Part shown: in pieces, positions 47,932 through 57,279 of the stretch
Numbering within the stretch: position 1 is the first letter of the stretch
Layout of the letters: each line of letters begins with the position of its first letter
NCBI RefSeq assembly: GCF_038002165.1
Contig: NZ_JBBOBR010000001.1
Span: 248,001 to 312,000 of the forward strand
Origin: Cytobacillus sp. FSL H8-0458
GTDB taxonomy: Bacteria; Bacillota; Bacilli; Bacillales; Cytobacillaceae
Reading direction: 5' to 3'
Length of the DNA stretch: 64,000 nt
Made by a program: the position numbers and the translations under genes
Notes under the pieces: model-generated
Databases searched by the model: none
Seen by the model: the letters and a program-made list of their open reading frames with translations, nothing else
What the model was told of the DNA's origin: nothing

Positions 47932-50358
47932 ATGGAAAAACAGGATTCCATGGATCTTTTTGCCGAACAGGGGAAGTTCATAAAAGGCAGACATCTGGTC
48001 ACAATCTTTCATAATGAGCAAAACTTATATACGGTTGTGCGCATTCGGGTTGATGAAACGAATGACTCTTATGATGAAAAAGAAGCGGTCATTACAGGCT
48101 ATCTGCCAAAGATGCATGAGCATGAAACCTATATTTTTTATGGTGAATTCAAAGACCACCCTAAGTTCGGAATCCAATTCCATGCAAGCCATTACAGGAA
48201 AGATCTTCCCCAGACCAAACAAGGTGTAGCCAATTATTTATCAAGTGAATTATTTAAAGGGATTGGCAAGAAAACCGCCGAGCAAATCGTGGAGACACTT
48301 GGAGAAGATGCGATTACTCGTATTCTAAACAAGCCGTCCCTGCTCGATAGTGTTCCCAAACTGTCACCTGAAAAAGCTAAATTGCTTTACGATACGCTTA
48401 TGGAACACCAGGGTCTTGAGCAGGCCATGATTGCTCTTAATCAATATGGATTTGGCCCGCAGCTTTCCATGAGAATTTATCAGGTATATAAAGAAATGAC
48501 GATTGAAGTCGTCCAAAATAACCCTTATAAGCTGGTTGAGGATATAGAAGGGGTCGGCTTTGGCCGTGCTGACGAACTGGGATATCAAATTGGCATATCA
48601 GGCAGTCATCCTGATCGTATAAAAGCTGCCTGCCTCTACATACTTGAAACGGAGAGTATGCAGGCAGGCCATGTTTATATTGAAGCAAAGCCTCTTCTGC
48701 AAAGTGTGAAGAAGCTGCTGGAAGAAAATAAGCGTGATGTGATTGAATACAGGGATATATCCAATGAACTGATTAAGCTTGAAGAGGAAGGGAAGATCAT
48801 GGCTGAAGGCCAGAAAATCTTCCTTCCATCTCTTTATTTTTCCGAAAAGGGTCTAGTAACCAATATTAAGCGGATCCTTAAGCAAACCCAGTATGATGAA
48901 CAGTTCCCGGAGTCGGAATTTCTTTTGGCCCTTGGAAATTTGGAGGAGCGCCTGGGTGTCCAATATGCCCCAACTCAAAAGGAAGCCATTCAAACAGCTC
49001 TTATGTCTCCTATGCTGATATTGACCGGCGGGCCGGGGACAGGAAAAACAACCGTTATTAAGGGGATTGTTGAGTTATATGCCGAGCTGCATGGCTGCTC
49101 TCTGGAACCGAAAGATTATAAAAAGGAAGAGCCCTTTCCCTTCCTGCTGGCAGCCCCTACAGGAAGGGCTGCAAAACGGATGGCAGAATCAACAGGACTG
49201 CCCGCGGTAACAATTCACCGTCTTCTTGGCTGGAATGGGTCTGAAGGATTTGACCGGCACGAGGAGAGTCCATTAGAAGGCAGGATTTTAATTGTAGATG
49301 AAACATCAATGGTTGATGTTTGGCTTGCAAACCAGCTTTTCAAGGCTCTTCCAGAAAATATGCAAGTAATCCTGGTTGGTGATGAAGACCAGCTGCCTTC
49401 TGTGGGTCCCGGCCAGGTTTTGAAGGATCTTTTGCGCTCAGAACGCATTCCAACTGTCCGTTTAACAGATATATACAGGCAGGCTGAAGGATCCTCAATT
49501 ATTGAACTGGCCCATGAAATGAAAAAAGGCAAGCTTCCTGCGAACATCTCTGCGCAGCAATCGGATCGTTCATTTATCAAATGCCAGCCGGGCCAAATTG
49601 CGGATGTCGTTGAAAAGGTTGTCCTGAATGCCAAAAAAAAAGGTTATTCTTCAAAAGATATTCAGGTGCTTGCTCCAATGTACCGCGGACCTGCAGGCAT
49701 CGACAGACTAAACGAAATACTGCAGGAAATACTGAATCCAAATCCCGATGGAACAAGGAAAGAGCTGTCCTTTGGCGATGTGAAATACAGAATTGGCGAT
49801 AAGGTCCTTCAGCTTGTCAACCAGCCTGAGAACAATGTTTTTAATGGAGATATGGGTGAAATTGTTTCTATTTTTTACGCAAAGGAAAATACGGAAAAAC
49901 AGGATATGATTGTCGTATCCTTTGATGGTGCGGAAGCTACATACACAAGGCAGGATCTGAATCAGATCACGCATGCCTACTGCTGCTCTGTCCATAAATC
50001 GCAGGGAAGTGAATTTCCGATCGTCATTATGCCTGTTGTTAAAAGCTATTACAGGATGCTGAGAAGAAATCTCCTTTATACCGCCATTACCCGCAGCAGA
50101 CAATTTTTGATACTGTGCGGAGAAGAAGATGCATTAAAAATCGGTGTGGAACGTGCGGATGAACAGGCCCGCCTGACCACTCTTTCTGAAAAGCTGAGAG
50201 ATGCAATCCTATCTAATGATGAAACAGGGCTTGAAGATATAGCTGAGTCTTCTCTTGAGGAAACACTTTCTCTCGAAGAAAAGCTTCTCCAAGCCGACCC
50301 AATGATAGGAATGGGAAATATAACACCGTATGATTTTTTGGAAAAAGAATATAGCTAA
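47932..50358 (+). CDS. recD2: RecD2 ATP-dependent DNA helicase
   Basis: Superfamily 1B 5'-3' helicase acting in replication fork upkeep and mismatch repair without RecBC. About 808 residues, with an N-terminal region with helix-hairpin-helix motifs (LFKGIGKKTAEQIVETLG; IEGVGFGRADELGYQ), Walker A GGPGTGKTTVIKG (about 364), Walker B VDETSMVD, SVGPGQVLKD, and a C-terminal UvrD-like domain with SVHKSQGSEFPIVI and LLYTAITRSRQ. ATG 47932 is eight bases from AAGGGGGAGG; ATG 47926 is too close to it. Confidence 0.95.
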   Translation: MEKQDSMDLFAEQGKFIKGRHLVTIFHNEQNLYTVVRIRVDETNDSYDEKEAVITGYLPKMHEHETYIFYGEFKDHPKFGIQFHASHYRKDLPQTKQGVANYLSSELFKGIGKKTAEQIVETLGEDAITRILNKPSLLDSVPKLSPEKAKLLYDTLMEHQGLEQAMIALNQYGFGPQLSMRIYQVYKEMTIEVVQNNPYKLVEDIEGVGFGRADELGYQIGISGSHPDRIKAACLYILETESMQAGHVYIEAKPLLQSVKKLLEENKRDVIEYRDISNELIKLEEEGKIMAEGQKIFLPSLYFSEKGLVTNIKRILKQTQYDEQFPESEFLLALGNLEERLGVQYAPTQKEAIQTALMSPMLILTGGPGTGKTTVIKGIVELYAELHGCSLEPKDYKKEEPFPFLLAAPTGRAAKRMAESTGLPAVTIHRLLGWNGSEGFDRHEESPLEGRILIVDETSMVDVWLANQLFKALPENMQVILVGDEDQLPSVGPGQVLKDLLRSERIPTVRLTDIYRQAEGSSIIELAHEMKKGKLPANISAQQSDRSFIKCQPGQIADVVEKVVLNAKKKGYSSKDIQVLAPMYRGPAGIDRLNEILQEILNPNPDGTRKELSFGDVKYRIGDKVLQLVNQPENNVFNGDMGEIVSIFYAKENTEKQDMIVVSFDGAEATYTRQDLNQITHAYCCSVHKSQGSEFPIVIMPVVKSYYRMLRRNLLYTAITRSRQFLILCGEEDALKIGVERADEQARLTTLSEKLRDAILSNDETGLEDIAESSLEETLSLEEKLLQADPMIGMGNITPYDFLEKEYS

Positions 50359-50360
50359 GA

Positions 50361-50392
50361 AGAGCAGTCTACAATAAAAGACTGTTCTTTTT
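50361..50392 (+). terminator. Terminator after recD2
   Basis: AGAGCAGTCT/AGACTGTTCT stem (one G-U) with an eight-base loop and TTTTTG. Confidence 0.8.
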
Positions 50393-50457
50393 GTATATCT
50401 AAACAATAGACATGCAATTTGTCGGTTAAATCTAAAATATAAAAAGGAGAGATAAAT

Positions 50458-50607
50458 GTGGAAAAGAAAAGCAGAACTTCTCTTCTCAATCTCCATGGAG
50501 TAAAACGCCGCAGACAGCCTCGGCAGGAATATGAGTTTTCAGAGGAACTGTCAGACGGCGGGGAGCGCAGCGAGCGTTTTAATAAGCCAAGGTACAGCAG
50601 AAAGTAG
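50458..50607 (+). CDS. Hypothetical 49-residue basic/polar small protein
   Basis: An unannotated-length ORF between recD2 and the PRC-barrel gene. GTG 50458 lies seven bases after AAAAAGGAGA, an excellent ribosome binding site. The product is highly charged: a KKSRTSLLNLHGVKRRRQPR basic start, an acidic middle (EYEFSEELSDGG) and a basic end (RFNKPRYSRK). It has no hydrophobic stretch and no recognised domain. An overlapping ATG at 50456 in another frame would encode only 15 residues. The composition is compatible with a small spore or nucleic-acid-binding protein, but that is only a guess. Confidence 0.6.
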   Translation: MEKKSRTSLLNLHGVKRRRQPRQEYEFSEELSDGGERSERFNKPRYSRK

Positions 50608-50728
50608 GCTTATGCAGGCTTTCTAATCCGTTCTTAACAATACTTTTTGGCTCCTATGGCAATGGTTTTCCGTTATGTTTTTTTAGGGACAGTGAAAACT
50701 ATAAATGTTCGGGAAGGCGGGACTCTCT

Positions 50729-51199
50729 TTGCGGACATTTTCTTTATTAAAAGGCCTGCCGGTTTTTGAGTTGAAAACCGGTAATAAAGCAGGCGATATC
50801 TGTGATTTATCCATTTCAGGCACCGGAAAAGTTCAGGGATTACTGCTGCGAAAGGGCGCACTTTTGAAAAAGACATATATCATCAATATTGAAGACGTGG
50901 CATCTTTCGGCTGGGATGGAGTGATGATTGAAGATACCTCTGTTCTTCAGGCAATTCCTAAACATGATGATTATACATGTGAGACCCATAACCGGTTAAC
51001 CGGCAAAATGATTATGAGCCGGGAAGGAGAACGGCTGGGTTTGCTTGAGGATGTATACTTTAAGGAAGAATTGGGCACGATTGTAGGGTACGAACTGTCG
51101 GATGGCTTCTTTTCAGATGTGCTGGAAGGAAAACGTGTCATAAAAACCGATGACCCGCCTGCAATTGGAAAAGACGCCATAATTGTAAATGTAAAATAG
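50729..51199 (+). CDS. PRC-barrel domain protein (YrrD-like)
   Basis: A 156-residue protein with two PRC-barrel units: LKGLPVFELKTGNKAGDICDL (about 6-26) and LTGKMIMSREGERLGLLEDV (about 91-110). PRC barrels bind RNA or protein partners (as in RimM) or serve as photoreaction-centre H-like folds. B. subtilis YrrD occupies the same place; its function is unknown. TTG 50729 follows GGAAGGCGGG by six bases and gives the expected MRTFSLLKG start; ATG 50705 lacks a ribosome binding site. Confidence 0.78.
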   Translation: MRTFSLLKGLPVFELKTGNKAGDICDLSISGTGKVQGLLLRKGALLKKTYIINIEDVASFGWDGVMIEDTSVLQAIPKHDDYTCETHNRLTGKMIMSREGERLGLLEDVYFKEELGTIVGYELSDGFFSDVLEGKRVIKTDDPPAIGKDAIIVNVK

Positions 51200-51214
51200 T
51201 GAGGTGTCTTTTTC

Positions 51215-51406
51215 GTGCTGAAATGTCCAAATTGCCAGAGCAAAGATATTGGTAAAATCGGGATTAACCAATATTATTGCTGGAATTGCTTTATAGAACT
51301 TTCCTTGTCCAAAGGGATCATTAACACCCATCAAGTAGAGGAAGATGGTACGCTCAGCTCCCTTGATGATTTATTTGCAGAAGATGAGCGCCGGTTTCTT
51401 TCGTAA
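51215..51406 (+). CDS. Small zinc-ribbon protein
   Basis: A 63-residue protein with two CxxC knuckles at the N-terminus (CPNCQS, residues 4-9, and CWNCF, about 22-26), predicting one bound zinc, followed by an acidic C-terminal tail (SSLDDLFAEDERRF). GTG start with GAGGTG eight bases upstream. It is 15 bases after the PRC-barrel gene and probably in its operon. Function unknown. Confidence 0.75.
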   Translation: MLKCPNCQSKDIGKIGINQYYCWNCFIELSLSKGIINTHQVEEDGTLSSLDDLFAEDERRFLS

Positions 51407-51431
51407 GAATTAACGAAAGAGGTGAGCCAGT

Positions 51432-51566
51432 GTGAACAGAATATTAACCTCTGCAATGATGCTTGGGGCAGGCATGGCTGCTTATAATTACGCCCAAAAG
51501 AATAATATGATATCAGGCCGAAAAATGAAACGCATCCAAAAAAGAATAACAAAAGCTTTATTTTAA
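51432..51566 (+). CDS. DUF3918-type 44-residue protein (YrzQ-like)
   Basis: A small protein with an N-terminal hydrophobic stretch (LTSAMMLGAGMAAYNYA) and a basic C-terminus (SGRKMKRIQKRITKALF). Size, layout and position before the AI-2E-family gene match B. subtilis YrzQ (DUF3918). GTG start, with AAAGAGGTGAG six bases upstream. Likely membrane-associated through its single helix. Function unknown. Confidence 0.75.
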   Translation: MNRILTSAMMLGAGMAAYNYAQKNNMISGRKMKRIQKRITKALF

Positions 51567-51576
51567 AATGATCATG

Positions 51577-51608
51577 GCTGGTTCTTAAAAAAGGGGCCAG
51601 CTTTTTTT
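51577..51608 (+). terminator. Terminator after yrzQ-like gene
   Basis: GCTGG/CCAGC stem with a long A/G-rich loop and seven T residues. Confidence 0.65.
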
Positions 51609-51691
51609 GCGCAGCTCCAGGCTTTTCTTACTAAGTAAGATGCATAAATCCCAGGGAAGCTATCACAATAAAAACAAGGAGGGGGGCCATA

Positions 51692-52780
51692 TTGAATATT
51701 CAAATGAAATGGTACTACCGGCTTGGATTTCTGCTTCTCTTGTTTATTGTGATTTTGGTTTTTCTAAAGCTCCAGGCATTATGGATGCCCATTCTGGAAA
51801 TCGTATTTGCCGTATTCATTCCTTTTGTCATTGGTGCATTTATTACATATCTTCTACACCCGATCGTGGAAAAATTGCATGAAACGGGCCTTCACAGGGG
51901 GCTTGCCGTTTTTATTATTTATTTTTTATTTTTCGGGGGAATTGGCCTTACCCTGTATAAAGGGATTCCGGCTTTTATTCATCAATTGCGAGATCTGGCG
52001 GAAAATGCTCCTCATTTTGCAAATCAGTACCGCGGGTGGATCGACACGATACAGAGTAAAACTTCAACATGGCCTGATGGCCTGCAGACCAGGATTGATG
52101 ATGTTATTGCAGCTGTAGAGCAGCGGTTAAATAATCTTTTATCGAAGGTAATCACATTTTTTCTTAATGTATTGAACTATGCTGTGATTATCGCAGTTAT
52201 CCCCTTCATCTCCTTTTATCTCCTTAAAGATTTTTCGATTATGAAAAGAGCTGCCTGGTATTTGACGCCAAGAAAATGGAGAAAGGAAGGCGTGTTGTTC
52301 TTAAGAGATATAGATAAGTCTCTCGGAAGCTATATCAGAGGGCAGCTTCTGGTATGTGCAGCCATTGGGGCCATTTCTTCTCTGCTATTCTGGGTTTTTG
52401 ATATGCGCTATCCTCTTTTGCTCGGCACTATAATAGGTGTTACTAATGTAATCCCTTATTTTGGTCCAATTATCGGAGCGGTCCCGGCTGTCATCATTGC
52501 CTCAGCTTTATCGGTTAAAATGGTCGTAATAACAATTGGGATTATTATGGTTCTTCAGTTCCTTGAGGGGAATATCCTATCACCCCTGATTGTTGGAAAA
52601 AGTCTTCATATGCACCCTCTTCTCATTATGCTCGCACTGCTGGCCGGCGGAGAAGCTGGAGGGATATTGGGCTTGATTATTGCAGTTCCGATTTTAGCTG
52701 TTATTAAAGTAAGTATCATACATGCAAAAAAACACTTTTCAAAAAATAAACAGCCAAAAATCAGCAGAACCTCATCATGA
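51692..52780 (+). CDS. AI-2E/PerM family membrane transporter (YrrI-like)
   Basis: A 362-residue protein of the AI-2 exporter superfamily with about eight helices: two near the N-terminus (13-55), a long cytosolic or external coiled region (about 90-150), and a C-terminal group with the family's IGVTNVIPYFGPIIGAVPAV and LEGNILSPLIVGKSLHMHPL motifs. Members move small molecules or Na+/H+; the substrate here is unknown. TTG start with GGAGGGGGG upstream. It directly precedes the alaS leader, as in B. subtilis. Confidence 0.9.
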   Translation: MNIQMKWYYRLGFLLLLFIVILVFLKLQALWMPILEIVFAVFIPFVIGAFITYLLHPIVEKLHETGLHRGLAVFIIYFLFFGGIGLTLYKGIPAFIHQLRDLAENAPHFANQYRGWIDTIQSKTSTWPDGLQTRIDDVIAAVEQRLNNLLSKVITFFLNVLNYAVIIAVIPFISFYLLKDFSIMKRAAWYLTPRKWRKEGVLFLRDIDKSLGSYIRGQLLVCAAIGAISSLLFWVFDMRYPLLLGTIIGVTNVIPYFGPIIGAVPAVIIASALSVKMVVITIGIIMVLQFLEGNILSPLIVGKSLHMHPLLIMLALLAGGEAGGILGLIIAVPILAVIKVSIIHAKKHFSKNKQPKISRTSS

Positions 52781-52782
52781 TG

Positions 52783-52812
52783 TTGACAACAATAAAGATA
52801 AATCGCTATAAT
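52783..52812 (+). promoter_or_regulatory. Sigma-A promoter for alaS
   Basis: TTGACA (52783-52788), 18-base spacer, TATAAT (52807-52812), immediately after the preceding stop codon. Confidence 0.8.
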
Positions 52813-52837
52813 GCGTCTATAAAGTTATATATTAAAC

Positions 52838-53123
52838 ATTTTGACGGAATGAGTATGTTATAGGCCATCTGCGTGAATGCATTGCTGCATTCATAAAAGA
52901 GAGGGAGTTCCATGGCTGAAAGAACTTCCAGATGAAGGATAACAGAAAGCTAATCCTGAGTGCAGCTAATCCCTGCCGTATTTCCGCGTTAAGGATCTGA
53001 GAGATGGGAGATTGTCTAATGAACCGGATAAGGATCTGGTCATTATACTTTTAACTTCCATAATCAGGGTGGTACCGCGAGCAAGCTCTCGTCCCTGTCC
53101 AGGGATGAGGGCTTTTTTTGTTG
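52838..53123 (+). ncRNA. T-box riboswitch upstream of alaS (Ala-specific)
   Basis: Transcription antitermination leader sensing uncharged tRNA-Ala. The AGTA S-turn (52851-52854) is followed by TGTTAT, which pairs with ATAACA (about 52939-52944). The specifier loop then reads GAAA-GCT-A, so the codon is GCT (52949-52951), Ala. The T-box AGGGTGGTACCGCG (53066-53079) has T at the variable base, matching A73 of tRNA-Ala. The terminator is GCTCTCGTCCCTG/CAGGGATGAGGGC with a T-run (53085-53121). This is a clean textbook case and serves as a yardstick for the hisS leader. Confidence 0.95.
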
Positions 53124-53161
53124 TTTTTAAAGTTTTTACATACATTAGGAGGCTGGTTAGA

Positions 53162-55795
53162 ATGAAACAATTGTCAGGTGCTGAAATACGCAGAATGTTC
53201 CTGGATTTCTTTAAGGAGAAAGGACACGCTGTTGAACCGAGCGCATCTCTCGTTCCGCACGAAGATCCTTCCCTGCTCTGGATTAATAGTGGTGTTGCCA
53301 CTCTGAAAAAATATTTTGACGGCCGTGTCATCCCTGAGAATCCAAGGATTACAAATGCCCAAAAATCCATCCGCACCAACGATATCGAAAATGTAGGAAA
53401 AACAGCAAGGCACCATACATTTTTTGAAATGCTGGGCAACTTCTCAATTGGTGATTACTTTAAAGAAGAAGCAATCGTTTGGGCTTGGGAGTTTTTGACT
53501 GATAAACAATGGATCGGTTTTGCAGAAGAAAAGCTTTCTGTTACGATTCACCCCGAAGATGATGAAGCCTTCAACATCTGGAGGGAAAAAGTGGGAGTGC
53601 CGGAAGAAAGAATTATCCGCCTGGAAGGAAACTTCTGGGATATCGGAGAAGGGCCAAGCGGTCCAAATACAGAAATCTTCTATGATCGCGGACCTGAATA
53701 TGGAAATGACACAGAAGATCCTGAACTTTATCCCGGCGGTGAAAACGACCGATATTTAGAAGTCTGGAACCTTGTGTTTTCTGAGTTCAACCATAATCCT
53801 GATGGTACTTATACACCGCTTCCTAAGAAAAATATTGATACCGGGATGGGGCTTGAGCGGATGGCATCTGTCGTTCAAAATGTGCCTACCAACTTTGATA
53901 CAGACTTATTTATGCCGATTATCCGGGGAACAGAAGAAATCTCAGGCCGGAAATATGGATCTTCAAAAGAAACGGATGTTGCATTTAAAGTTATTGCTGA
54001 CCATATCCGCACAGTGGCATTTGCAGTGGGTGACGGTGCGTTGCCTTCTAATGAAGGTCGGGGCTATGTATTGAGAAGATTGCTTCGCCGTGCTGTCAGA
54101 TATGCCAAACAAATCAATATAAACGAGCCATTCATGTATGAATTGGTGCCGGTGGTAGGAGAAATTATGCATGACTTCTATCCGGAAGTAAAAGAAAAAA
54201 CAGAATTTATCCAAAAGGTCATCAAAAATGAAGAAGAACGTTTCCATGAAACACTTCATGAAGGTCTTGCCATTCTTTCATCTGTTATTAAGAAAGAAAA
54301 GGAAAAAGGCAGCGATACGATTCAGGGTGAAGACGTTTTCCGTCTTTATGATACGTACGGATTCCCGGTTGAGTTAACGGAGGAATATGCTGAAGAAGAG
54401 GGTATGAAAGTGGATCATGCCGGATTTGAAAAGGAAATGGAAGGACAGCGTAAGCGTGCACGTTCAGCGCGTCAGGATGTAGATTCAATGCAGGTCCAGG
54501 GCGGTGTATTAGGAGAGCTGAAAATCGAAAGCAAATTTGTCGGATATGATAAGCTTCAGACAGAAGCCCAAATAGCTGCAATTGTGAAGGATGGGCAATT
54601 AATCGAAGAAGCTCATGATGGTGAGGAGATTCAGCTGATCCTGAATGAAACACCATTTTACGCAGAGAGCGGCGGGCAGATTGCTGACCAGGGAACTCTT
54701 GAAGCAGAAGATTTAAAGGTTGTCATCAAGGATGTTCAAAAAGCTCCAAATGGCCAAAACCTTCATAGAGCTGTCGTTGAAAAAGGAACGCTGAAGGCTG
54801 AAGCATCTGTATTGGCTGCGGTAAATGAGCAAATCCGTTCAAAGGTAATCAAAAATCATACTGCAACTCACTTGCTGCATCAGGCTTTAAAGGATGTTTT
54901 GGGTGGCCATGTTAACCAGGCTGGTTCTTTAGTAGGGCCGGATCGTCTGCGTTTTGATTTCTCTCATTTCGGGCAAATTACTTCTGAAGAGCTTGAGAAA
55001 ATTGAAGCGATTGTTAACGAACAAATTTGGCAAAGCCTTGAAGTTGACATCAATTACAAGGATATTGACGAGGCAAAAGCACTGGGTGCTATGGCTCTAT
55101 TTGGTGAGAAATATGGCAAGATAGTCCGTGTTGTTCAGGTTGGGGATTACAGTCTTGAGCTTTGCGGAGGGTGCCATGTTCCGAATACTGCTTCCATCGG
55201 ATTGTTCAAGATTCAATCGGAAAGCGGAATTGGCGCTGGAACTCGCAGAATAGAAGCAGTAACTGGTGAATCTGCATACAAGCTAATGAATGATCAGATT
55301 ACTGTTTTAAAAGAAGCATCAGGCAAATTAAAGACCAATCCAAAAGATTTGTCCGCAAGAATTGATGTGCTGCTTGGAGAAATGAAGCAGCTTCAGCGTG
55401 AGAACGAATCTTTAGCAGCGAAATTGGGCAATATTGAAGCAGGGAGCCTGGTATCCAAGGCAAAAGAAGTCAATGGCATTACCGTTCTTGCTGCGAAGGT
55501 CCAGGCATCAGATATGAATAACCTGCGCAATATGGCTGACGATTTAAAACAAAAGCTTGGATCTGCAGTTGTTGTATTAGGCAGTGTAAACGAGGGAAAA
55601 GTGAATATTATTGCCGGAGTGACAGATGATCTGATCAAAAAAGGCTTCCATGCAGGCAAAGCGGTCAAAGAAGTTGCAGCAAAATGCGGCGGCGGAGGCG
55701 GAGGCCGTCCGGACATGGCTCAGGCTGGCGGAAAAGACCCGGAAAAACTTGAAAGTGCTCTGCAATTTGTAGAAGAATGGGTTAAATCCGTTTGA
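53162..55795 (+). CDS. alaS: Alanyl-tRNA synthetase
   Basis: Class II synthetase with its own editing domain. 877 residues. The aminoacylation domain opens with [18 protein letters not shown] and holds LWINSGVA and [13 protein letters not shown]. The editing site is [11 protein letters not shown] (about 566-576) with CGGCH (about 668-672). The C-terminal DHHA1 region ends in [18 protein letters not shown] 53162 follows AGGAGGCTGG; an upstream in-frame start at 53012 lies inside the T-box leader and is not used. Transcription depends on the T-box. Confidence 0.98.
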   Translation: MKQLSGAEIRRMFLDFFKEKGHAVEPSASLVPHEDPSLLWINSGVATLKKYFDGRVIPENPRITNAQKSIRTNDIENVGKTARHHTFFEMLGNFSIGDYFKEEAIVWAWEFLTDKQWIGFAEEKLSVTIHPEDDEAFNIWREKVGVPEERIIRLEGNFWDIGEGPSGPNTEIFYDRGPEYGNDTEDPELYPGGENDRYLEVWNLVFSEFNHNPDGTYTPLPKKNIDTGMGLERMASVVQNVPTNFDTDLFMPIIRGTEEISGRKYGSSKETDVAFKVIADHIRTVAFAVGDGALPSNEGRGYVLRRLLRRAVRYAKQININEPFMYELVPVVGEIMHDFYPEVKEKTEFIQKVIKNEEERFHETLHEGLAILSSVIKKEKEKGSDTIQGEDVFRLYDTYGFPVELTEEYAEEEGMKVDHAGFEKEMEGQRKRARSARQDVDSMQVQGGVLGELKIESKFVGYDKLQTEAQIAAIVKDGQLIEEAHDGEEIQLILNETPFYAESGGQIADQGTLEAEDLKVVIKDVQKAPNGQNLHRAVVEKGTLKAEASVLAAVNEQIRSKVIKNHTATHLLHQALKDVLGGHVNQAGSLVGPDRLRFDFSHFGQITSEELEKIEAIVNEQIWQSLEVDINYKDIDEAKALGAMALFGEKYGKIVRVVQVGDYSLELCGGCHVPNTASIGLFKIQSESGIGAGTRRIEAVTGESAYKLMNDQITVLKEASGKLKTNPKDLSARIDVLLGEMKQLQRENESLAAKLGNIEAGSLVSKAKEVNGITVLAAKVQASDMNNLRNMADDLKQKLGSAVVVLGSVNEGKVNIIAGVTDDLIKKGFHAGKAVKEVAAKCGGGGGGRPDMAQAGGKDPEKLESALQFVEEWVKSV

Positions 55796-55819
55796 TATCC
55801 CTGTAAAGTAGTGTAAAAT
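55792..55819 (+). promoter_or_regulatory. Candidate promoter for reoM-ruvX-yrzB
   Basis: TTGATA (55792-55797) overlaps the alaS stop; 16-base spacer; TAAAAT (55814-55819). It would give a leader of about 210 bases. Confidence 0.5.
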
Positions 55820-55982
55820 GGGAGGTAACCAAGAGAGATTGTTCATCATCAGGAAGAAACAGCTTGTTCTTCACCATGTTTTCCTGTCAGGAACAAGATC
55901 ATTTATTGATCGCTCTGTTTATTCAGGCGGCAGGCCAAACAGTTATGAAGAGAGGGACAAGCTGGCAGTGAACCGGATTTAA
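55818..55982 (+). other. Possible 54-codon ORF and hairpin in reoM leader
   Basis: The 240-base gap holds an open frame from ATG 55818 (or TTG 55839, 12 bases after GGGAGGT) to 55982. The predicted product is polar and unrecognised. A long imperfect hairpin CTTGTTC/GAACAAG spans about 55863-55897. The -10 of the candidate promoter overlaps the ATG, so if anything is translated it would start at TTG 55839. Weakly supported. Confidence 0.25.
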
Positions 55983-56035
55983 TCCGGCAAATATAAGCTA
56001 TCCTATCCTTCATACAGAAAAGCGAGGTGTAAGAT

Positions 56036-56302
56036 ATGAGCTCATTTGACAAAACAATGAGGTTTAATTTTCCTGAAGAACCAATCGAACAAGATGTTAA
56101 TGAAGTTCTGTTTCAAGTTTATGGTGCCCTCCAGGAAAAAGGGTATAACCCTATAAATCAAATTGTCGGTTATCTGCTGTCCGGGGATCCGGCTTACATT
56201 CCCCGCCATAAGGATGCACGCAATATCATCCGTAAACTTGAACGGGATGAGATCATCGAAGAATTGGTTAAATCATACTTAAAACAGCAGCGTGAGGGGT
56301 AA
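56036..56302 (+). CDS. reoM: IreB/ReoM-family regulator (YrzL)
   Basis: An 88-residue DUF965 protein. In Listeria and Bacillus, ReoM is phosphorylated by the PASTA kinase PrkA/PrkC and controls ClpCP-dependent degradation of MurA, linking wall damage to peptidoglycan synthesis. The N-terminal phospho-acceptor threonine region [11 protein letters not shown] is intact (T7), and [20 protein letters not shown] and [15 protein letters not shown] match the family. ATG with GCGAGGTG upstream. First gene of reoM-ruvX-yrzB, an order conserved in Firmicutes. Confidence 0.92.
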   Translation: MSSFDKTMRFNFPEEPIEQDVNEVLFQVYGALQEKGYNPINQIVGYLLSGDPAYIPRHKDARNIIRKLERDEIIEELVKSYLKQQREG

Positions 56303-56304
56303 AC

Positions 56305-56721
56305 ATGCGGACTATGGGACTGGATGTCGGCTCTAAGACAGTCGGCGTCGCTCTAAGCGATGCGCTTGGATGGACAGCGCAGGGCTTGGAAACCATCAAA
56401 ATCAACGAGGAAGAAAAAGAGTTTGGTTTTGAAAGAATTGGTGAAATAATAAAAGAGCATGAAGTCAGTAAGATTGTTGTCGGCTTGCCTAAAAATATGA
56501 ATGGAACCATTGGCCCCCGCGGTGAAGCCAGCCAGTTCTTTGCTTCAGAGCTGGAGAAGCTATTTGGCCTTCCGGTCGTATTATGGGACGAGCGTCTCTC
56601 AACAATGGCAGCTGAAAGAGTTTTGCTTGAAGCGGATGTCAGCCGCAAAAAACGGAAAAAAGTCATTGATAAAATGGCAGCCGTCATGATTTTACAAGGC
56701 TTTTTAAATAGCCAAATTTAA
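56305..56721 (+). CDS. ruvX: Holliday junction resolvase-like RuvX (YqgF)
   Basis: An RNase H-fold nuclease of 138 residues, implicated in pre-16S rRNA 5' processing and/or Holliday junction resolution. [17 protein letters not shown] (about 5-21) holds the first catalytic Asp, [11 protein letters not shown] is the middle motif, and [16 protein letters not shown] carries the conserved Glu. Two bases separate it from reoM, with GTGAGGGG as ribosome binding site. yrzB follows. Confidence 0.95.
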   Translation: MRTMGLDVGSKTVGVALSDALGWTAQGLETIKINEEEKEFGFERIGEIIKEHEVSKIVVGLPKNMNGTIGPRGEASQFFASELEKLFGLPVVLWDERLSTMAAERVLLEADVSRKKRKKVIDKMAAVMILQGFLNSQI

Positions 56722-56735
56722 TGAGGTGAACAGAA

Positions 56736-57020
56736 ATGAACCATGGAGATAACAACATTACTGTAATTGACGAGGAAGGCAACGAGCAGCTTTGCGAAGT
56801 ATTGTTCACGTTTGATTCGGAAGAATTCGGCAAGTCATATGTCCTTTACTACCCAGTGGGAGCAGATGAAAATGATGATGAAGAAATTGAAATTCACGCA
56901 TCAGCATTCAGCCCAAGCGAAGATAGCAAGGATGGCGAACTGCAGCCGATCGAGACAGAAGAAGAATGGGATCTAATTGAAGAAATGCTAAACACATTCC
57001 TTGATGAGCAGGAAGATTAA
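56736..57020 (+). CDS. yrzB: DUF1292 acidic protein (YrzB)
   Basis: A 94-residue very acidic protein, with [15 protein letters not shown] in the middle and an acidic end ([19 protein letters not shown]). DUF1292 genes are nearly always next to ruvX and reoM in Firmicutes, but no function is established. The ATG has GAGGTGAAC eight bases upstream. Last gene of the operon; a strong terminator begins at once. Confidence 0.9.
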   Translation: MNHGDNNITVIDEEGNEQLCEVLFTFDSEEFGKSYVLYYPVGADENDDEEIEIHASAFSPSEDSKDGELQPIETEEEWDLIEEMLNTFLDEQED

Positions 57021-57021
57021 T

Positions 57022-57047
57022 AAAACTGGCCCGCGGGCCAGTTTTTT
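57022..57047 (+). terminator. Terminator after yrzB
   Basis: A 12-bp perfect palindrome AAAACTGGCCCG/CGGGCCAGTTTT with a T-run. Confidence 0.93.
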
Positions 57048-57279
57048 ATTTGCTTCTTTTTCGGCAGGAGTTGAATAAACCGAAAGTGCAAAATATGGAA
57101 ATGATTGGCGAATCTTTTTGGTTTTTGTAATATCCTGCGACTTCCAAAAGAAAATATAGTATAATAAGCCCGTGATGTATGAGGAAACAATAAGAATATA
57201 CGATTTCTTTGGCCAGTTGGCAAGAAAACATGCTAGTTAATTTCCAAAGAAGCCAACGTCTTTAACGGGGGGATATGTG

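Noticed and set aside
50456-50503. 15-codon ORF starting at ATG 50456
   Set aside because: It shares the ribosome binding site of the 49-codon GTG frame but at shorter spacing, and is too short to weigh against it.
53012-53161. N-terminal extension of alaS by 50 codons
   Set aside because: The extension runs through the T-box antiterminator and terminator; ATG 53162 has AGGAGG and matches the family's start.
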